Assembly (NCBI RefSeq): GCF_014647975.1
Contig: NZ_BMQF01000002.1
Span: 62,001 to 126,000 of the forward strand
Direction: 5' to 3'
Source of the DNA: Streptomyces fumigatiscleroticus
GTDB taxonomy: Bacteria > Actinomycetota > Actinomycetes > Streptomycetales > Streptomycetaceae
Length of the DNA stretch: 64,000 nucleotides
Shown: piece after piece, positions 19,345 through 28,881 of the stretch
How positions within the stretch are numbered: position 1 is the stretch's first letter
Layout of the letters: every line of letters starts with the position of its first letter
Translations under genes and position numbers: made by a program
Notes under the pieces: generated by a model
Database searches by the model: none
What the model was told of the DNA's origin: nothing
What the model saw: only the letters and a program-made list of their open reading frames with translations

Positions 19345-19779
19345 GGGTTGCCTCCTGATCATTCTTGGTTCTCGGGTGTTCCCCCGGCCCGTCGGGAGCT
19401 GGGGGAAATCTCAGCCACGCGCGTGCGCGAAGCATTGGCCGTAGTCCACACGGGCGGGGCGGATCGCGCAAGTACCCGGCCGTCCGGACCGCCGAAACGG
19501 TGACGATCCTGGCCGTGTCACCGCAACTCCAGGCACCGGATCCCGGCCATGGGTGACGCACACCACACCTTTCTGCCCGCTTTGCGCGTTTGGGAACCCT
19601 TCACGGGTACGAGACTCGCATGAGTTTGCCCACGCCCCACGGGGCCGAGCAGGTCCCGTTACCTCGCGGTAGAGATGACGTTCGCCCTGTCCGAGGTACA
19701 CGATGGGGAGCGGCGCAGGCACGGACCGACAGCGAAACGTGGCCTTCTGACAGGTGGCCCCTGACAGGTAAGGAACAGT
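19345..19779. promoter_or_regulatory. 435-bp divergent intergenic region before aceE
   Basis: This gap must hold promoters for DUF3052 (minus) and aceE (plus). Near 19378-19406 a TTCCCCC...GGGGGAA inverted arrangement resembles a C-rich hairpin repeat common between Streptomyces genes. Just before aceE the nonamer CTGACAGGT occurs twice (about 19747 and 19761). I could not assign a convincing -35/-10 pair, and I see no coding region. Confidence 0.4.
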
Positions 19780-22536
19780 GTGGCTTCCGCATCCGATCGC
19801 AACCCGATCATCATTGGCGGCCTTCCGAGTCAGGTTCCTGACTTCGACCCCGAGGAAACGCAGGAGTGGCTCGACTCGCTCGACGCCGCGGTGGACCAGC
19901 GCGGCCGGGAGCGGGCCCGGTATCTGATGCTGCGGCTGATCGAGCGGGCCCGCGAGAAGCGCGTGGCCGTGCCCGAGATGCGCAGTACGGACTACGTCAA
20001 CACCATCGCCACCAAGGACGAGCCGTTCTTCCCCGGCAACGAGGAGATCGAGCGCAAGATCCTCAACGCCACGCGGTGGAACGCCGCCGTGATGGTCTCC
20101 CGGGCCCAGCGGCCGGGCATCGGGGTCGGCGGCCATATCGCCACCTTCGCCTCCTCGGCCTCGCTGTACGACGTCGGCTTCAACCACTTCTTCCGCGGCA
20201 AGGACGAGGGCGACGGCGGCGACCAGGTCTTCTTCCAGGGCCATGCCTCGCCGGGCATCTACGCCCGCGCGTTCCTGCTGGACCGGCTGACCGAGGAGCA
20301 CCTGGACGGCTTCCGCCAGGAGAAGTCCAGGGCGCCGTACGGGCTGTCCAGCTATCCGCACCCGCGGTCGATGCCGGACTTCTGGGAGTTCCCGACGGTG
20401 TCGATGGGGCTCGGCCCGATCGGCGCGATCTACCAGGCCCGGATGAACCGGTACATGCACGCCCGCGGGATCGCCGACACGTCCAGGTCACACGTGTGGG
20501 CCTTCCTCGGCGACGGCGAGATGGACGAGCCGGAGTCGCTGGGCCAGCTGTCCATCGCCGCCCGCGAGGGCCTGGACAACCTGACCTTCGTGGTCAACTG
20601 CAACCTCCAGCGCCTGGACGGCCCGGTGCGCGGCAACGGGAAGATCATCCAGGAGCTGGAGTCGGTCTTCCGGGGCGCCGGCTGGAACGTGATCAAGCTG
20701 GTGTGGGACCGGTCGTGGGACCCGCTGCTGGCCCAGGACCGCGACGGTGTGCTGGTCAACCGGATGAACACCACGCCGGACGGCCAGTTCCAGACCTACG
20801 CCACCGAGTCCGGCGCCTATATCCGCGAGCACTTCTTCGGCGACGACCACCGGCTGCGCGCGATGGTCGAGAACATGACCGACGACCAGATCCTGCACCT
20901 GGGACGCGGCGGTCACGACCACCGCAAGATCTTCGCGGCGTTCTCGGCGGCCAAGGCGCACAAGGGCCAGCCCACGGTGATCCTCGCCAAGACGATCAAG
21001 GGCTGGACGCTCGGCCCGAACTTCGAGGGCCGCAACGCCACGCACCAGATGAAGAAGCTGACGGTCGACGACCTCAAGCGCTTCCGCGACCGTCTGCATC
21101 TGCCGATCTCGGACAGGGAGCTGGAGTCCGGCGCGCCGCCGTACTACCACCCGGGCCGGGAATCGGAGGAGATCCAGTACATGCACGACCGCCGCAGGTC
21201 GCTCGGCGGCTATGTGCCCACCCGCGTGGTGCGGTCGAAGCCGCTGGCGCTGCCCGGCGACAAGACGTACGCGACCGTGAAGAAGGGCTCGGGCCAGCAG
21301 TCCATCGCGACCACCATGGCCTTTGTCCGGCTTCTGAAGGACCTCATGCGGGACAAGGAGATCGGGCGCCGGTTCGTGCTGATCGCGCCGGACGAGTACC
21401 GCACGTTCGGCATGGACTCCTTCTTCCCGAGCGCGAAGATCTACAACCCGCTCGGGCAGCAGTACGAGGCCGTCGACCGGGACCTGCTGCTCGCGTACAA
21501 GGAGGCGCCGAACGGGCAGATGCTGCACGACGGCATCTCCGAGGCCGGCTGCACCGCCTCGCTGATCGCCGCGGGCTCGGCCTACGCCACCCATGGCGAG
21601 CCGCTGATCCCGGTCTACGTCTTCTACTCGATGTTCGGTTTCCAGCGCACCGGCGATCAGTTCTGGCAGATGGCCGACCAGCTGTCACGCGGTTTCGTAC
21701 TGGGCGCGACCGCGGGCCGTACGACCCTGACCGGTGAGGGGCTCCAGCACGCGGACGGCCACTCTCAGCTGCTCGCCTCGACCAACCCGGCGTGCGTGGC
21801 GTACGACCCGGCCTTCGGGTTCGAGATCGCGCACATCGTCAAGGACGGGCTGCGCCGGATGTACGGCGGGGACGCCGACAACCCCGGGCATCCGCACGGC
21901 GAGGACGTCTTCTACTACCTCACCGTCTACAACGAGCCCATCCAGCATCCGGCCGAGCCGGAGAACGTGGACGTCGAGGGCATCCTGAAGGGCATCCACC
22001 GCTTCAGCGAGGGCACCTCGGGCTCGATCCGGGCGCAGATCATGGCGTCCGGCGTGGCCGTGCCGTGGGCGGTTCAGGCGCAGCGGATCCTGGCCGAGGA
22101 GTGGGACGTGCGCGCCGACGTGTGGTCGGCGACCTCCTGGAACGAGCTGCGGCGCGAGGCCGTGGCCTGCGAGGAGCACAATCTGCTGCACCCCGAGGAG
22201 GAGCAGCGGCTGCCGTACGTGACGCGGAAGCTGGCCGGGGCCGAGGGGCCGTTCGTGGCCGTCTCCGACTGGATGCGGTCGGTGCCGGACCAGATCGCGC
22301 GGTGGGTGCCCGGCACGTACCAGTCGCTGGGCGCCGACGGGTTCGGGTTCGCGGACACCCGGGGCGCGGCCCGGCGGTTCTTCCGTATCGACGCCCAGTC
22401 GATCGTGGTGGCCGTGCTGACCGAGCTGGCCAGGGAGGGCAGGATCGACCGGTCGGCGCTGAAGCAGGCCATCGACGGGTACCGGCTGCTCGACGTGACG
22501 GCGGCCGACCCGGGCGCCGCGGGCGGCGACGCGTAG
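19780..22536 (+). CDS. aceE: Pyruvate dehydrogenase E1 component, homodimeric
   Basis: The 918-residue protein starts with GTG after AAGGA. The length and layout are those of the single-chain E1p. The thiamine-diphosphate/Mg motif begins with [10 protein letters not shown] near residue 244 and continues to NLQRLDG. It also has the substrate-side motif KTIKGWTLG, a central pyrimidine domain around [18 protein letters not shown], and a C-terminal transketolase-like domain. It decarboxylates pyruvate and transfers the acetyl group to the E2 lipoyl domain. E2 and E3 genes are not in the window, which is usual for Streptomyces. It appears to be monocistronic. Confidence 0.96.
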   Translation: MASASDRNPIIIGGLPSQVPDFDPEETQEWLDSLDAAVDQRGRERARYLMLRLIERAREKRVAVPEMRSTDYVNTIATKDEPFFPGNEEIERKILNATRWNAAVMVSRAQRPGIGVGGHIATFASSASLYDVGFNHFFRGKDEGDGGDQVFFQGHASPGIYARAFLLDRLTEEHLDGFRQEKSRAPYGLSSYPHPRSMPDFWEFPTVSMGLGPIGAIYQARMNRYMHARGIADTSRSHVWAFLGDGEMDEPESLGQLSIAAREGLDNLTFVVNCNLQRLDGPVRGNGKIIQELESVFRGAGWNVIKLVWDRSWDPLLAQDRDGVLVNRMNTTPDGQFQTYATESGAYIREHFFGDDHRLRAMVENMTDDQILHLGRGGHDHRKIFAAFSAAKAHKGQPTVILAKTIKGWTLGPNFEGRNATHQMKKLTVDDLKRFRDRLHLPISDRELESGAPPYYHPGRESEEIQYMHDRRRSLGGYVPTRVVRSKPLALPGDKTYATVKKGSGQQSIATTMAFVRLLKDLMRDKEIGRRFVLIAPDEYRTFGMDSFFPSAKIYNPLGQQYEAVDRDLLLAYKEAPNGQMLHDGISEAGCTASLIAAGSAYATHGEPLIPVYVFYSMFGFQRTGDQFWQMADQLSRGFVLGATAGRTTLTGEGLQHADGHSQLLASTNPACVAYDPAFGFEIAHIVKDGLRRMYGGDADNPGHPHGEDVFYYLTVYNEPIQHPAEPENVDVEGILKGIHRFSEGTSGSIRAQIMASGVAVPWAVQAQRILAEEWDVRADVWSATSWNELRREAVACEEHNLLHPEEEQRLPYVTRKLAGAEGPFVAVSDWMRSVPDQIARWVPGTYQSLGADGFGFADTRGAARRFFRIDAQSIVVAVLTELAREGRIDRSALKQAIDGYRLLDVTAADPGAAGGDA

Positions 22537-22557
22537 GCGCTCCGCTGGGGGGCGTTG

Positions 22558-22783
22558 GGGTCCGGTGCGGGTCTGGTGCGAGGCCGGTGCGGGTCTGGTG
22601 CGAGGCCGGTGCGGGTCCGGGGCGAGGCCGGTGCGGGTCCGGGGCGAGGCCGGTGCGGGTCCGGGGCGAGGCCGGTGCGGGTCCGGGGCGAGGCCGGTGC
22701 GGGTCCGGGGCGAGGCCGGTGCGGGTCCGGGGCGAGGCCGGTGCGGGTCCGGCGCGGGTCCGGCGCGAGGCCGGTGCGAGGCC
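22558..22783. repeat. 22-bp tandem repeat array (minisatellite)
   Basis: A 22-bp unit starting GAGGCCGGTGCGGGTC recurs at 22580, 22602, 22624, 22646, 22668, 22690, 22712 and 22734. There is a partial unit before it and degenerate units after it (to about 22783). The first unit differs by GTCTGGTGC; the inner ones look identical. Because 22 is not divisible by three the array is unlikely to be coding, although it keeps open frames. It lies 45 bp downstream of aceE. Confidence 0.9.
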
Positions 22784-22799
22784 GGTGCGCCGGCTGCGG

Positions 22800-22905
22800 G
22801 CTCGTCGTGGCTGGTCGCGCAGTTCCCCGCGCCCCTTCAGGGCGCAGTTCCCCGCGCCCCTTCAGGGCGCGGTCCCCCGCGCTCCTTCGAGGCGCGGGGG
22901 ACTGC
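22800..22905 (-). repeat. Dispersed 25-bp hairpin-forming element, about 3 units
   Basis: On the minus strand this reads as consecutive units of the form GCCCTGAAGG-GGCGCGGGGAACTGC, followed by GCGACCAGCCACGACGA and GCCCGCAG. Two close units and one diverged unit are present. The same element is found on the plus strand at 46771-46836 and 50331-50691. Each unit contains a short GC hairpin (GCGCCCTGAAGGGGCGC). It ends 14 bp before the channel gene start. Confidence 0.85.
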
Positions 22906-22918
22906 CTACCATGCGGGC

Positions 22919-23668
22919 ATGAACGCGGGCATCGAGGACGGGACGGCGCGGACCCGCTGGGAGCTGTACACGCAGCGGCCGCTGCTGGCGCTGGCCGTGC
23001 TGTTCGCCGTCGCCTACGCGGTGCCGATCGTCGACAGCTCCACCGCCCCGCCCGTGACGCTGGCGTGCACGCTGACCGAGTGGGTGGTGTGGGCGGCGTT
23101 CGCCGTCGACTATCTGATACGGCTGGCGCTCTCCCGGAACCGGTGGCGGTTCGTGCGCCGGCACTGGCTGGACCTGTGCGCCGTCGTGCTGCCGCTGCTC
23201 CAGCCGCTGCGGCTGCTGCGGCTGGTCTCGACGCTGATGCTGGTGGGCCGGCGGGCGCGGATGGCCTCCCAGATCCGGCTGACGACCTATGTCGTCGGCT
23301 CGGTGGTCGGGCTGCTGATGTTCGGTTCGCTGGCGGTGCTGTCGGTGGAGCGGGACGCGCCGCACGGGAACATCCGCACGCTGGGTGACGCGGTGTGGTG
23401 GTCGTTCACCACGATGACGACCGTCGGATACGGGGACCACGCGCCGACCACCGGGCTGGGGCGGATGCTCGCGGTGGGGCTGATGCTCTCCGGTATCGCG
23501 CTGCTGGGCGTGGTCACCGCGAACATCGCGGCCTGGTTCATCGCACGGTTCGACAAGGACGACGTGGAGGAGCGGCGGCAGACGGAGGCGATCCGGGCGC
23601 TGACCGAGGAGGTCCGGGCGCTCAGGGCGGAGGTGGCCGCCCTGCACGAGCGGCGTCCGCACCCGTGA
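22919..23668 (+). CDS. Potassium channel family protein (ion transport domain)
   Basis: The 249-residue protein begins MNAGIEDGTARTRWELYTQR. Hydrophobic spans lie near 20-38, 50-70, 83-98 and 125-143. An arginine-bearing segment (LRLLRLVSTLMLVGRRAR, 97-114) resembles a voltage-sensor-like helix. A pore helix follows with the selectivity filter TTVGYGD at 167-173, and an inner helix at 180-207. The C-terminal 35 residues are a charged coiled coil (RALTEEVRALRAEVAALHE), probably for tetramer assembly. The filter is typical of K+ channels. Repeats directly upstream leave little room for a classical promoter. Confidence 0.9.
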   Translation: MNAGIEDGTARTRWELYTQRPLLALAVLFAVAYAVPIVDSSTAPPVTLACTLTEWVVWAAFAVDYLIRLALSRNRWRFVRRHWLDLCAVVLPLLQPLRLLRLVSTLMLVGRRARMASQIRLTTYVVGSVVGLLMFGSLAVLSVERDAPHGNIRTLGDAVWWSFTTMTTVGYGDHAPTTGLGRMLAVGLMLSGIALLGVVTANIAAWFIARFDKDDVEERRQTEAIRALTEEVRALRAEVAALHERRPHP

Positions 23669-23674
23669 ACGGAC

Positions 23675-23715
23675 AGGGAGGTGGGCCTCCGGCTCCGGCG
23701 CCGGGGGCCCTCCCT
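23675..23715. terminator. Imperfect long hairpin between convergent genes
   Basis: AGGGA..GGGCC.CCGGC pairs with GCCGG.GGCCC..TCCCT across 23675-23715, interrupted by small mismatches. It begins 7 bp after the channel stop and ends 12 bp before the end of the convergent DUF4190-like gene. Confidence 0.6.
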
Positions 23716-23726
23716 CACGCCCCGGG

Positions 23727-24032
23727 TCAGAAGATGCCGCTGCCCGGGGTCGCCGCTCCGGCGAGCCAGATGACCGCCAGGAGCGTGTCGATGGCGCCCA
23801 GTACCAGGGCGACCACAGCCGTCGTGGGACGGGAGCCCGCCCACGTACGGCCCATGGCGAGCCAGCCGCAGACGACCGCCACCGGGCCGAGGACGATCCC
23901 CAGCACGAAGAAACCGGCGACCGCGCAGATGACTCCGATGATTCCGAGCGTCGCGCGATCCGGCCCGCTCCGTGACCACGTCCGGCCACGCGAACGGGGG
24001 TACCTGCGCGTTCCTTGTCCGAAGCCCGCCAT
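23727..24032 (-). CDS. Small DUF4190-like membrane protein
   Basis: The 101-residue protein is read from the second of two adjacent ATGs (24032), six bases after GGGAG; the first ATG at 24035 is closer than usual to that site. It has an Arg/Gly-rich start (MAGFGQGTRRYPRSRGR) and two membrane spans: ATLGIIGVICAVAGFFVLGIVLG (about 29-51) and TTAVVALVLGAIDTLLAVIWLAG (about 72-94). GWLAMGRTWAGSRP between them matches the DUF4190 pattern of a small two-helix protein. The function is unknown. Confidence 0.7.
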   Translation of the reverse strand: MAGFGQGTRRYPRSRGRTWSRSGPDRATLGIIGVICAVAGFFVLGIVLGPVAVVCGWLAMGRTWAGSRPTTAVVALVLGAIDTLLAVIWLAGAATPGSGIF

Positions 24033-24156
24033 CATCAACTCCCGCAGCCCTCTTCTTGGTTCGGGTCTTTCGGGTTCGATGAACCGGGTACCCCCGATCG
24101 TGCCGCCGATACGCGCCGCACGCCCGTGCCGTGCCGCTCGCGCGCCGCTGTCCGCG

Positions 24157-25776
24157 TCAGATGTGCACGGCGCCCCCGCCGGCCTCCGCGTTCTCACCGC
24201 GCTTGGCGAGGAAGGCGACGAACACGGCCACCACGGCGACACCGCAGGCGACCAGCGAGGCCAGGCTCATACCGGAGATGAAGGTGTCGTGCGCCACCTC
24301 CGTGATCTTCGCGGCGATCTGCTCGGGCGTGCCCTTCGGCACCGGTGCCACGCCGACCTGCACCGCCTCCGAGGCCTGGCCCAGCTGGTCCGGGGCCAGC
24401 GGCGGGAGTCCCGCGTCCGTCCAGTTGCCGGGCAGGTCGTTGTCGACCTTGGAGGCCATCACGGCACCCAGCACCGCCGTACCGAGGCTGCCGCCGATCT
24501 GCATGGCGGCCTGCTGGAGACCACCGGCGACACCGGAGAGCTCCAGCGGTGCGTTGCCGACGATGACCTCGGTGGCACCGACCATGACCGGCGCGAGGCC
24601 GAGGCCCAGCAGGGCGAACCAGAGCGACATCACGCCGCCGCCCGTGCCGGTGTCCAGGGTCGACATGCCGTACATGGCCAGGGCGGTGAACGCCATGCCG
24701 CCGGCCAGCGGGGCCCGCGGGCCCAGCTTGGTGATCATCGCGCCCGCGATCGGGGAGGCGACGATCATCATGCCGGTGAGCGGCAGCAGGTGCAGACCGG
24801 CCTCGACCGGGGTCATGCCGTGCACGTTCTGGAGATAGAAGGTGACGAAGAACAGGCCGCCCAGGAAGGCGATGGCCATCAGGACCATCAGGACGACACC
24901 CGCCGACAGCGCCACCGAGCGGAACAGCGCCAGCGGGATCAGCGGCTCCTTCACCCTCGTCTCCCAGAAGGCGAAGACGGCGAAGAGGGCGAGGGAGGCG
25001 ACGATGAACGCCCAGGTCCTGCCGTCGCCCCAGCCCCACTCCGGGGCCTTGATGAGCGCCCAGACGAGACAGAACATCGCGCCCGACAGCAGGACGATGC
25101 CGGGGATGTCGAAGGAGCGCGGGGCGTTCTCGGCGCGGTGGTCCAGCAGGATCATGACACCCAGGACGAGGGCGAGGACGCCGACCGGCACGTTGATGAA
25201 GAACACCGACTGCCAGTTGACGTGCTCGACCAGCACGCCGCCGAGGATCGGGCCGCCCGCGGTGGAGGCGCCGATGACCATGCCCCAGATGCCGATGGCC
25301 ATGTTGAGCTTCTCGGCCGGGAAGGTGGCCCGCAGCAGACCGAGCGCGGCCGGCATCAGCAGCGCGCCGAACAGTCCCTGGAAGACACGGAAGGTGACGA
25401 CCAGCTCGATGCTGTCGGACAGGCCGATGGCCCCCGACGCGGCGGCGAAGCCGACCACGCCGATGAGGAAGGTCTGCCGGTGGCCGAAGCGGTCGCCGAG
25501 CTTGCCCGCGGTGATCAGGGAGACCGCGAGGGCGAGGAAGTAGGCGTTGGTGATCCACTGCAACTCGGACAGGCTGGCGCCCAGGTCCGAGCCGATGGCC
25601 GGGTTGGCGATGGCCACGATGGTGCCGTCGAGGGCCACCATCATGACCCCCACGGCGACGGTGATGAGGGTGAACCAGGGGTGCCCCCGCAGGCCCTTGG
25701 CCGGCCTCGCACCAGGCGTACCCGCCGACGCGTCGCCCCCCGGCCCCGTCGTGTCGATGGTGGTCTGACTAGTCAT
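24157..25776 (-). CDS. MFS drug efflux transporter, DHA2/EmrB-QacA type (14 TM)
   Basis: The 539-residue protein is read from ATG at 25776 (MTSQTTIDTTG); the longer frame upstream runs through the promoter region. It shows motif D1 (VALDGTIVAIANPAIG), motif A (GKLGDRFGHRQ) and motif C (GASTAGGPILGGVL), with fourteen hydrophobic spans. Such pumps export drugs or secondary metabolites with proton antiport. A TetR gene is transcribed divergently 113 bp away, the classical arrangement in which TetR represses the pump until it binds a substrate. Confidence 0.9.
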   Translation of the reverse strand: MTSQTTIDTTGPGGDASAGTPGARPAKGLRGHPWFTLITVAVGVMMVALDGTIVAIANPAIGSDLGASLSELQWITNAYFLALAVSLITAGKLGDRFGHRQTFLIGVVGFAAASGAIGLSDSIELVVTFRVFQGLFGALLMPAALGLLRATFPAEKLNMAIGIWGMVIGASTAGGPILGGVLVEHVNWQSVFFINVPVGVLALVLGVMILLDHRAENAPRSFDIPGIVLLSGAMFCLVWALIKAPEWGWGDGRTWAFIVASLALFAVFAFWETRVKEPLIPLALFRSVALSAGVVLMVLMAIAFLGGLFFVTFYLQNVHGMTPVEAGLHLLPLTGMMIVASPIAGAMITKLGPRAPLAGGMAFTALAMYGMSTLDTGTGGGVMSLWFALLGLGLAPVMVGATEVIVGNAPLELSGVAGGLQQAAMQIGGSLGTAVLGAVMASKVDNDLPGNWTDAGLPPLAPDQLGQASEAVQVGVAPVPKGTPEQIAAKITEVAHDTFISGMSLASLVACGVAVVAVFVAFLAKRGENAEAGGGAVHI

Positions 25777-25889
25777 GCGATCGAGGCTAGTGACAGCCAC
25801 TGACAATTGACAAACCGATTCACAAGTCGGTAACTGACACGACATCCCTTATACGCTGAACAAGGACGACATCGCGGAGAAGAGGGACC
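25777..25889. promoter_or_regulatory. Divergent MFS/TetR control region with dyad
   Basis: The region contains three TGACA repeats (at 25788, 25801 and 25834) and one dyad, ACCGATTCACAAGTCGGT at 25814-25831 (5-bp arms, 8-bp spacer). A TTGACA hexamer at 25808 overlaps it. The dyad is the best candidate for the TetR operator because it sits between the two starts. The exact promoters are not assigned. Confidence 0.45.
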
Positions 25890-26585
25890 TTGAAGACGGC
25901 GGACACGGCGGCCGAGACGGCGACGGCGGCCACGGCCGCGACGGCACGGGCCACGCCCCGGCCGGGGCTGCGCGAACGCAAGAAACGGCGCACCCGGGAC
26001 GCGCTGCTGCGGGCCGCCCTCGAACTCTTCACCACACGCGGGTACGAGACGACGACCGTCGACGAGATCGCCGAGGCCGTCGGCGTCTCGCAGCGCACCT
26101 TCTTCCGCTACTTCGCCAGCAAGGAGGAGGCGGCGTTCTTTGTCGCCCGGCTCGCCGAGTCGCACTTCGTCGAGGCGCTGCGCGAGCGCCCGCAGGAGGA
26201 GGCGCCGCTGGAGGCGCTGCGCCGGGCCGTGCTGGAGAGCTGGGACACCATAGGCGAGGCCATCGAGCAGCTGGTGCCGCTCGAACTCCACATGCGCTTC
26301 TACCGCGTGATCGAGTCCACGCCCGCGCTGCTCGCCGCCCATCTGCGGCGCGCGACGGAGGTGGAGGACCGGATCGCCCGCATCATCGCCGACCGCGAAG
26401 GGCTGGACGTGGACGCCGACCCGCGGCCGCGCCTGGTGGTGGCCGTTTTCGGCGCGGTCATCCGGGTGACGGAGCGGATCTGGTCGGCGGGGGACGATGT
26501 CGGTCTCGCGGCGATCCGTGAGCTGACCACCGCCTACCTCGACCGGATCGGACCGGCCCTGACCGGCAGCTGGCGAAAGAGCTGA
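25890..26585 (+). CDS. TetR family transcriptional regulator of the efflux pump
   Basis: The 231-residue protein starts with TTG after GAGGGACC. A 25-residue Ala/Thr-rich lead precedes the DNA-binding domain: KKRRTRDALLRAALELF, then TTVDEIAEAVGVSQRTFFRYF (helix-turn-helix, about 62-82) and SKEEA. The C-terminal ligand domain has no recognisable close family. It is divergent from the MFS transporter. It probably represses that gene and perhaps itself through the dyad between them. Confidence 0.9.
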   Translation: MKTADTAAETATAATAATARATPRPGLRERKKRRTRDALLRAALELFTTRGYETTTVDEIAEAVGVSQRTFFRYFASKEEAAFFVARLAESHFVEALRERPQEEAPLEALRRAVLESWDTIGEAIEQLVPLELHMRFYRVIESTPALLAAHLRRATEVEDRIARIIADREGLDVDADPRPRLVVAVFGAVIRVTERIWSAGDDVGLAAIRELTTAYLDRIGPALTGSWRKS

Positions 26586-26692
26586 GTTCCGCGCGTCCGC
26601 ACGCAGACGCATCCCCGATTCGGATGGCCGAAACGTGATCCCCGTCACTTGGTTAACGCGAGACTCTCCCGTTCTCCTAGTGTGTCCTCCCA

Positions 26693-27910
26693 GTGACTTC
26701 CTTCGACGCCTCTCCCCCACTCAACGTCTGGCGGGCGCTGCTCGCGCTCGCCGTGGTCTTCGTCATGCTGGCGACCACCGGCTGGACCGCCCTGCGCAGC
26801 CACCGGAGCACGACGGCCCTCCAGGCCTCGATCACCGCCTGGGAGCACGGCCGGATCGACGGTCACCGGCTGCCGGACACCGAGGCCGGGCCCGTCCGGC
26901 TGGCCCGTTTCTTCGCCTCGCTCGGCGAACGGCAGCGCACCGCCCTCGCCCGCCGCTATCCGCTCGCGGTCGGCAATATGAACGGCGCGCCCGTCCAACT
27001 GCGGTACCGGGCCAACCGCATCGCGCTCCGGCAGGCGCACACGGCCGAGCGCAGACGCATGCACGACAGCCGTCTCACCCCCGCCGGTCAGCAGCAGGCG
27101 GGCCGGCGCATGCACCGTTTCGCCTCGCTGATGCGCTCCGACCGGCAGATCCTCGCCTTCGACCCCGAGGGCTCCGGCCGGGTCGCCGAGGTCATCGGCG
27201 ATCTCGGCACGGCCGAGCGCGTCTCCGTCGTCGTCCCCGGCGTCGACACCGACCTGCTCACCTTCCAGCGCACCAACCGCAGATACTCGGCGCCCGTCGG
27301 CATGGCCCGGTCCCTGTACGCGGCCGAGCGCGCGGCGAGCCCCGCCACCCGCACCGCCGTGATCGCCTGGGCCGACTACACGGCACCCAGCGGACTGGGC
27401 ATGGACGCCGCCACCTCGATGCGCGCAGAGGGTGGCGCCGTCCGCCTGAACGCGCTGGTGCGGGCGCTGCCCGGCGACACGCCCGTCTCCCTGTTCTGCC
27501 ACAGCTACGGCTCCGTGGTCTGCGGGGTGGCCGCCCACGCGCTGCCGGGCCGGGTGAGTGACATCGCGGTGGCCGGCAGCCCCGGGATGCGCGTCGAGAA
27601 GGCGTCCCAGCTGCACACCTCCGCGCGGGTGTGGGCGATGCGGGACGCCGACGACTGGATCCAGGACGTGCCGTATCTGGAGGTCGGCGGGCTGGGCCAC
27701 GGCGCCGACCCGATGTCCGCCGCCTTCGGCGCCCGGCTGCTGTCGGCACGGGACGCCGAGGGGCACGGCGGCTACTTCGAGCCCGGTACGGACAGCCTGT
27801 CCAACTTCGCCGGGATCGGTGTTGGCGCATACCACTCGGTGCGCTGCGCACACGAAGACGGCCTATGCCGGACGGGTTTGTCCGGCACGGCGACAGCGGG
27901 ACGCGCGTAG
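26693..27910 (+). CDS. Membrane-anchored alpha/beta hydrolase, DUF1023 type
   Basis: The 405-residue protein starts with GTG. An N-terminal signal anchor (LLALAVVFVMLATTGWTAL, about 16-34) precedes a helical region. The alpha/beta hydrolase domain begins near VSVVVPGVDTDL (about 181). The nucleophile elbow is CHSYGS, where the family more often has GHSYGS. AVAGSPGM and a C-terminal GHGGYF supply the likely acid/His region. This is a common actinobacterial secreted or anchored hydrolase of unknown substrate. The two cysteines near the end (RCAHEDGLC) may form a disulfide. Confidence 0.75.
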   Translation: MTSFDASPPLNVWRALLALAVVFVMLATTGWTALRSHRSTTALQASITAWEHGRIDGHRLPDTEAGPVRLARFFASLGERQRTALARRYPLAVGNMNGAPVQLRYRANRIALRQAHTAERRRMHDSRLTPAGQQQAGRRMHRFASLMRSDRQILAFDPEGSGRVAEVIGDLGTAERVSVVVPGVDTDLLTFQRTNRRYSAPVGMARSLYAAERAASPATRTAVIAWADYTAPSGLGMDAATSMRAEGGAVRLNALVRALPGDTPVSLFCHSYGSVVCGVAAHALPGRVSDIAVAGSPGMRVEKASQLHTSARVWAMRDADDWIQDVPYLEVGGLGHGADPMSAAFGARLLSARDAEGHGGYFEPGTDSLSNFAGIGVGAYHSVRCAHEDGLCRTGLSGTATAGRA

Positions 27911-27955
27911 AGACGGAGAAATCACGGTCCGCTCGGGGAGGGGACGGAAGAGCTC

Positions 27956-28825
27956 ATGCCGCATACGATGAGCCGCATGGGTGACGTACTGGCCGGATTT
28001 CATGCCGCCTGGGAGTTCGAGTCCGACTCCGTGCTCATCCGTTACGAACGGGGGATTCGGACACCCAAGCTCTTCCAGGTACTGGGGGAACGCCGCGTTC
28101 CGCTGGACGCGCTCGCCGGGGTGACGCTGGCACCGGGCAGGCGCGGCACGGTCGTGCTGCGCGCCGAACCACGGCCGGGCGCCGATCCGCTGATCGAGGC
28201 GGCGGCGGGACAGCTGAAGGAGCACAACGACCCCTACCGGCTGGTGCTGCCCGCCGAACGGGAGGTCCTGGCGGAGTACTACGCCGACGAACTGCGGGCA
28301 CGGCTGACCGGGGCGGGGCCGGCCGAGCGGTTCCTCGTGGCGCCGCCGAAGGCTCCCCTCCAGTTCAAGGCGTACGACGGCAAGGCGTCCTTCGACGGCA
28401 CCGCGGTCTCCTTCCGCTGGTCCTGGACGGGAGCCTCGTCGGCGAAGTGGAAGGCCGGCGACCAGCACTTCCAGGTCGCCGACCTGGGCGGGGTGGAGTG
28501 GCGCTCGCCCGAGGCGTTCGAGGGACATCTGCGGCTGCTGCGGCGCGGGGCGGCCGCGCCGCCGGCGCCGGCCGACCAGGACCCGGGGGCCGTGGTGTTC
28601 GGGCTCGGCTACGGACCGGTGCACGAGTCCCTGCCGTTCGCGGCGGCGGTCCTCGCCGCGGTGCGCGGGTCCGGGGCGCCGGCCCCGGTTCCCGCGTCGG
28701 GGGTCCGCCGTGACCCCGCCGACATCGCCGAGCGGATCCGTCATCTCGGGGAGTTGCACCAGGCGGGGCTGGTGACGGACGAGGAGTTCTCGGTGAAGAA
28801 GGCGGAGCTGCTGAGCGAGCTCTAG
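27956..28825 (+). CDS. DUF4429 protein with C-terminal SHOCT domain
   Basis: The 289-residue protein starts at ATG 27956, preceded by GGAAGAG; a second ATG at 27977 (MGDVLAGFHAAWEFE) is possible and closer to the conserved start. Two DUF4429 units are visible: WEFESDSVLIRYERG onward, and KAYDGKASFDGTAVSFRWSW onward. The C-terminus DIAERIRHLGELHQAGLVTD followed by EEFSVKKAELLSEL is a SHOCT module, a short helical oligomerisation or membrane-association motif. The function is unknown. It lies 45 bp after the hydrolase gene. Confidence 0.8.
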   Translation: MPHTMSRMGDVLAGFHAAWEFESDSVLIRYERGIRTPKLFQVLGERRVPLDALAGVTLAPGRRGTVVLRAEPRPGADPLIEAAAGQLKEHNDPYRLVLPAEREVLAEYYADELRARLTGAGPAERFLVAPPKAPLQFKAYDGKASFDGTAVSFRWSWTGASSAKWKAGDQHFQVADLGGVEWRSPEAFEGHLRLLRRGAAAPPAPADQDPGAVVFGLGYGPVHESLPFAAAVLAAVRGSGAPAPVPASGVRRDPADIAERIRHLGELHQAGLVTDEEFSVKKAELLSEL

Positions 28826-28881
28826 CGTCCGCCGGGTGCGATTCCGTGCCGGGTGCGGCCGGCTGCGCCCCCGGACCGCCT

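Noticed and set aside
22565..22918. Upstream extension of the channel gene through the 22-bp repeats
   Set aside because: The frame is open only because the repeat has no stops. The repeat period is not a multiple of three, and the encoded Gly/Ala/Arg string is not protein-like. The channel starts naturally at ATG 22919.
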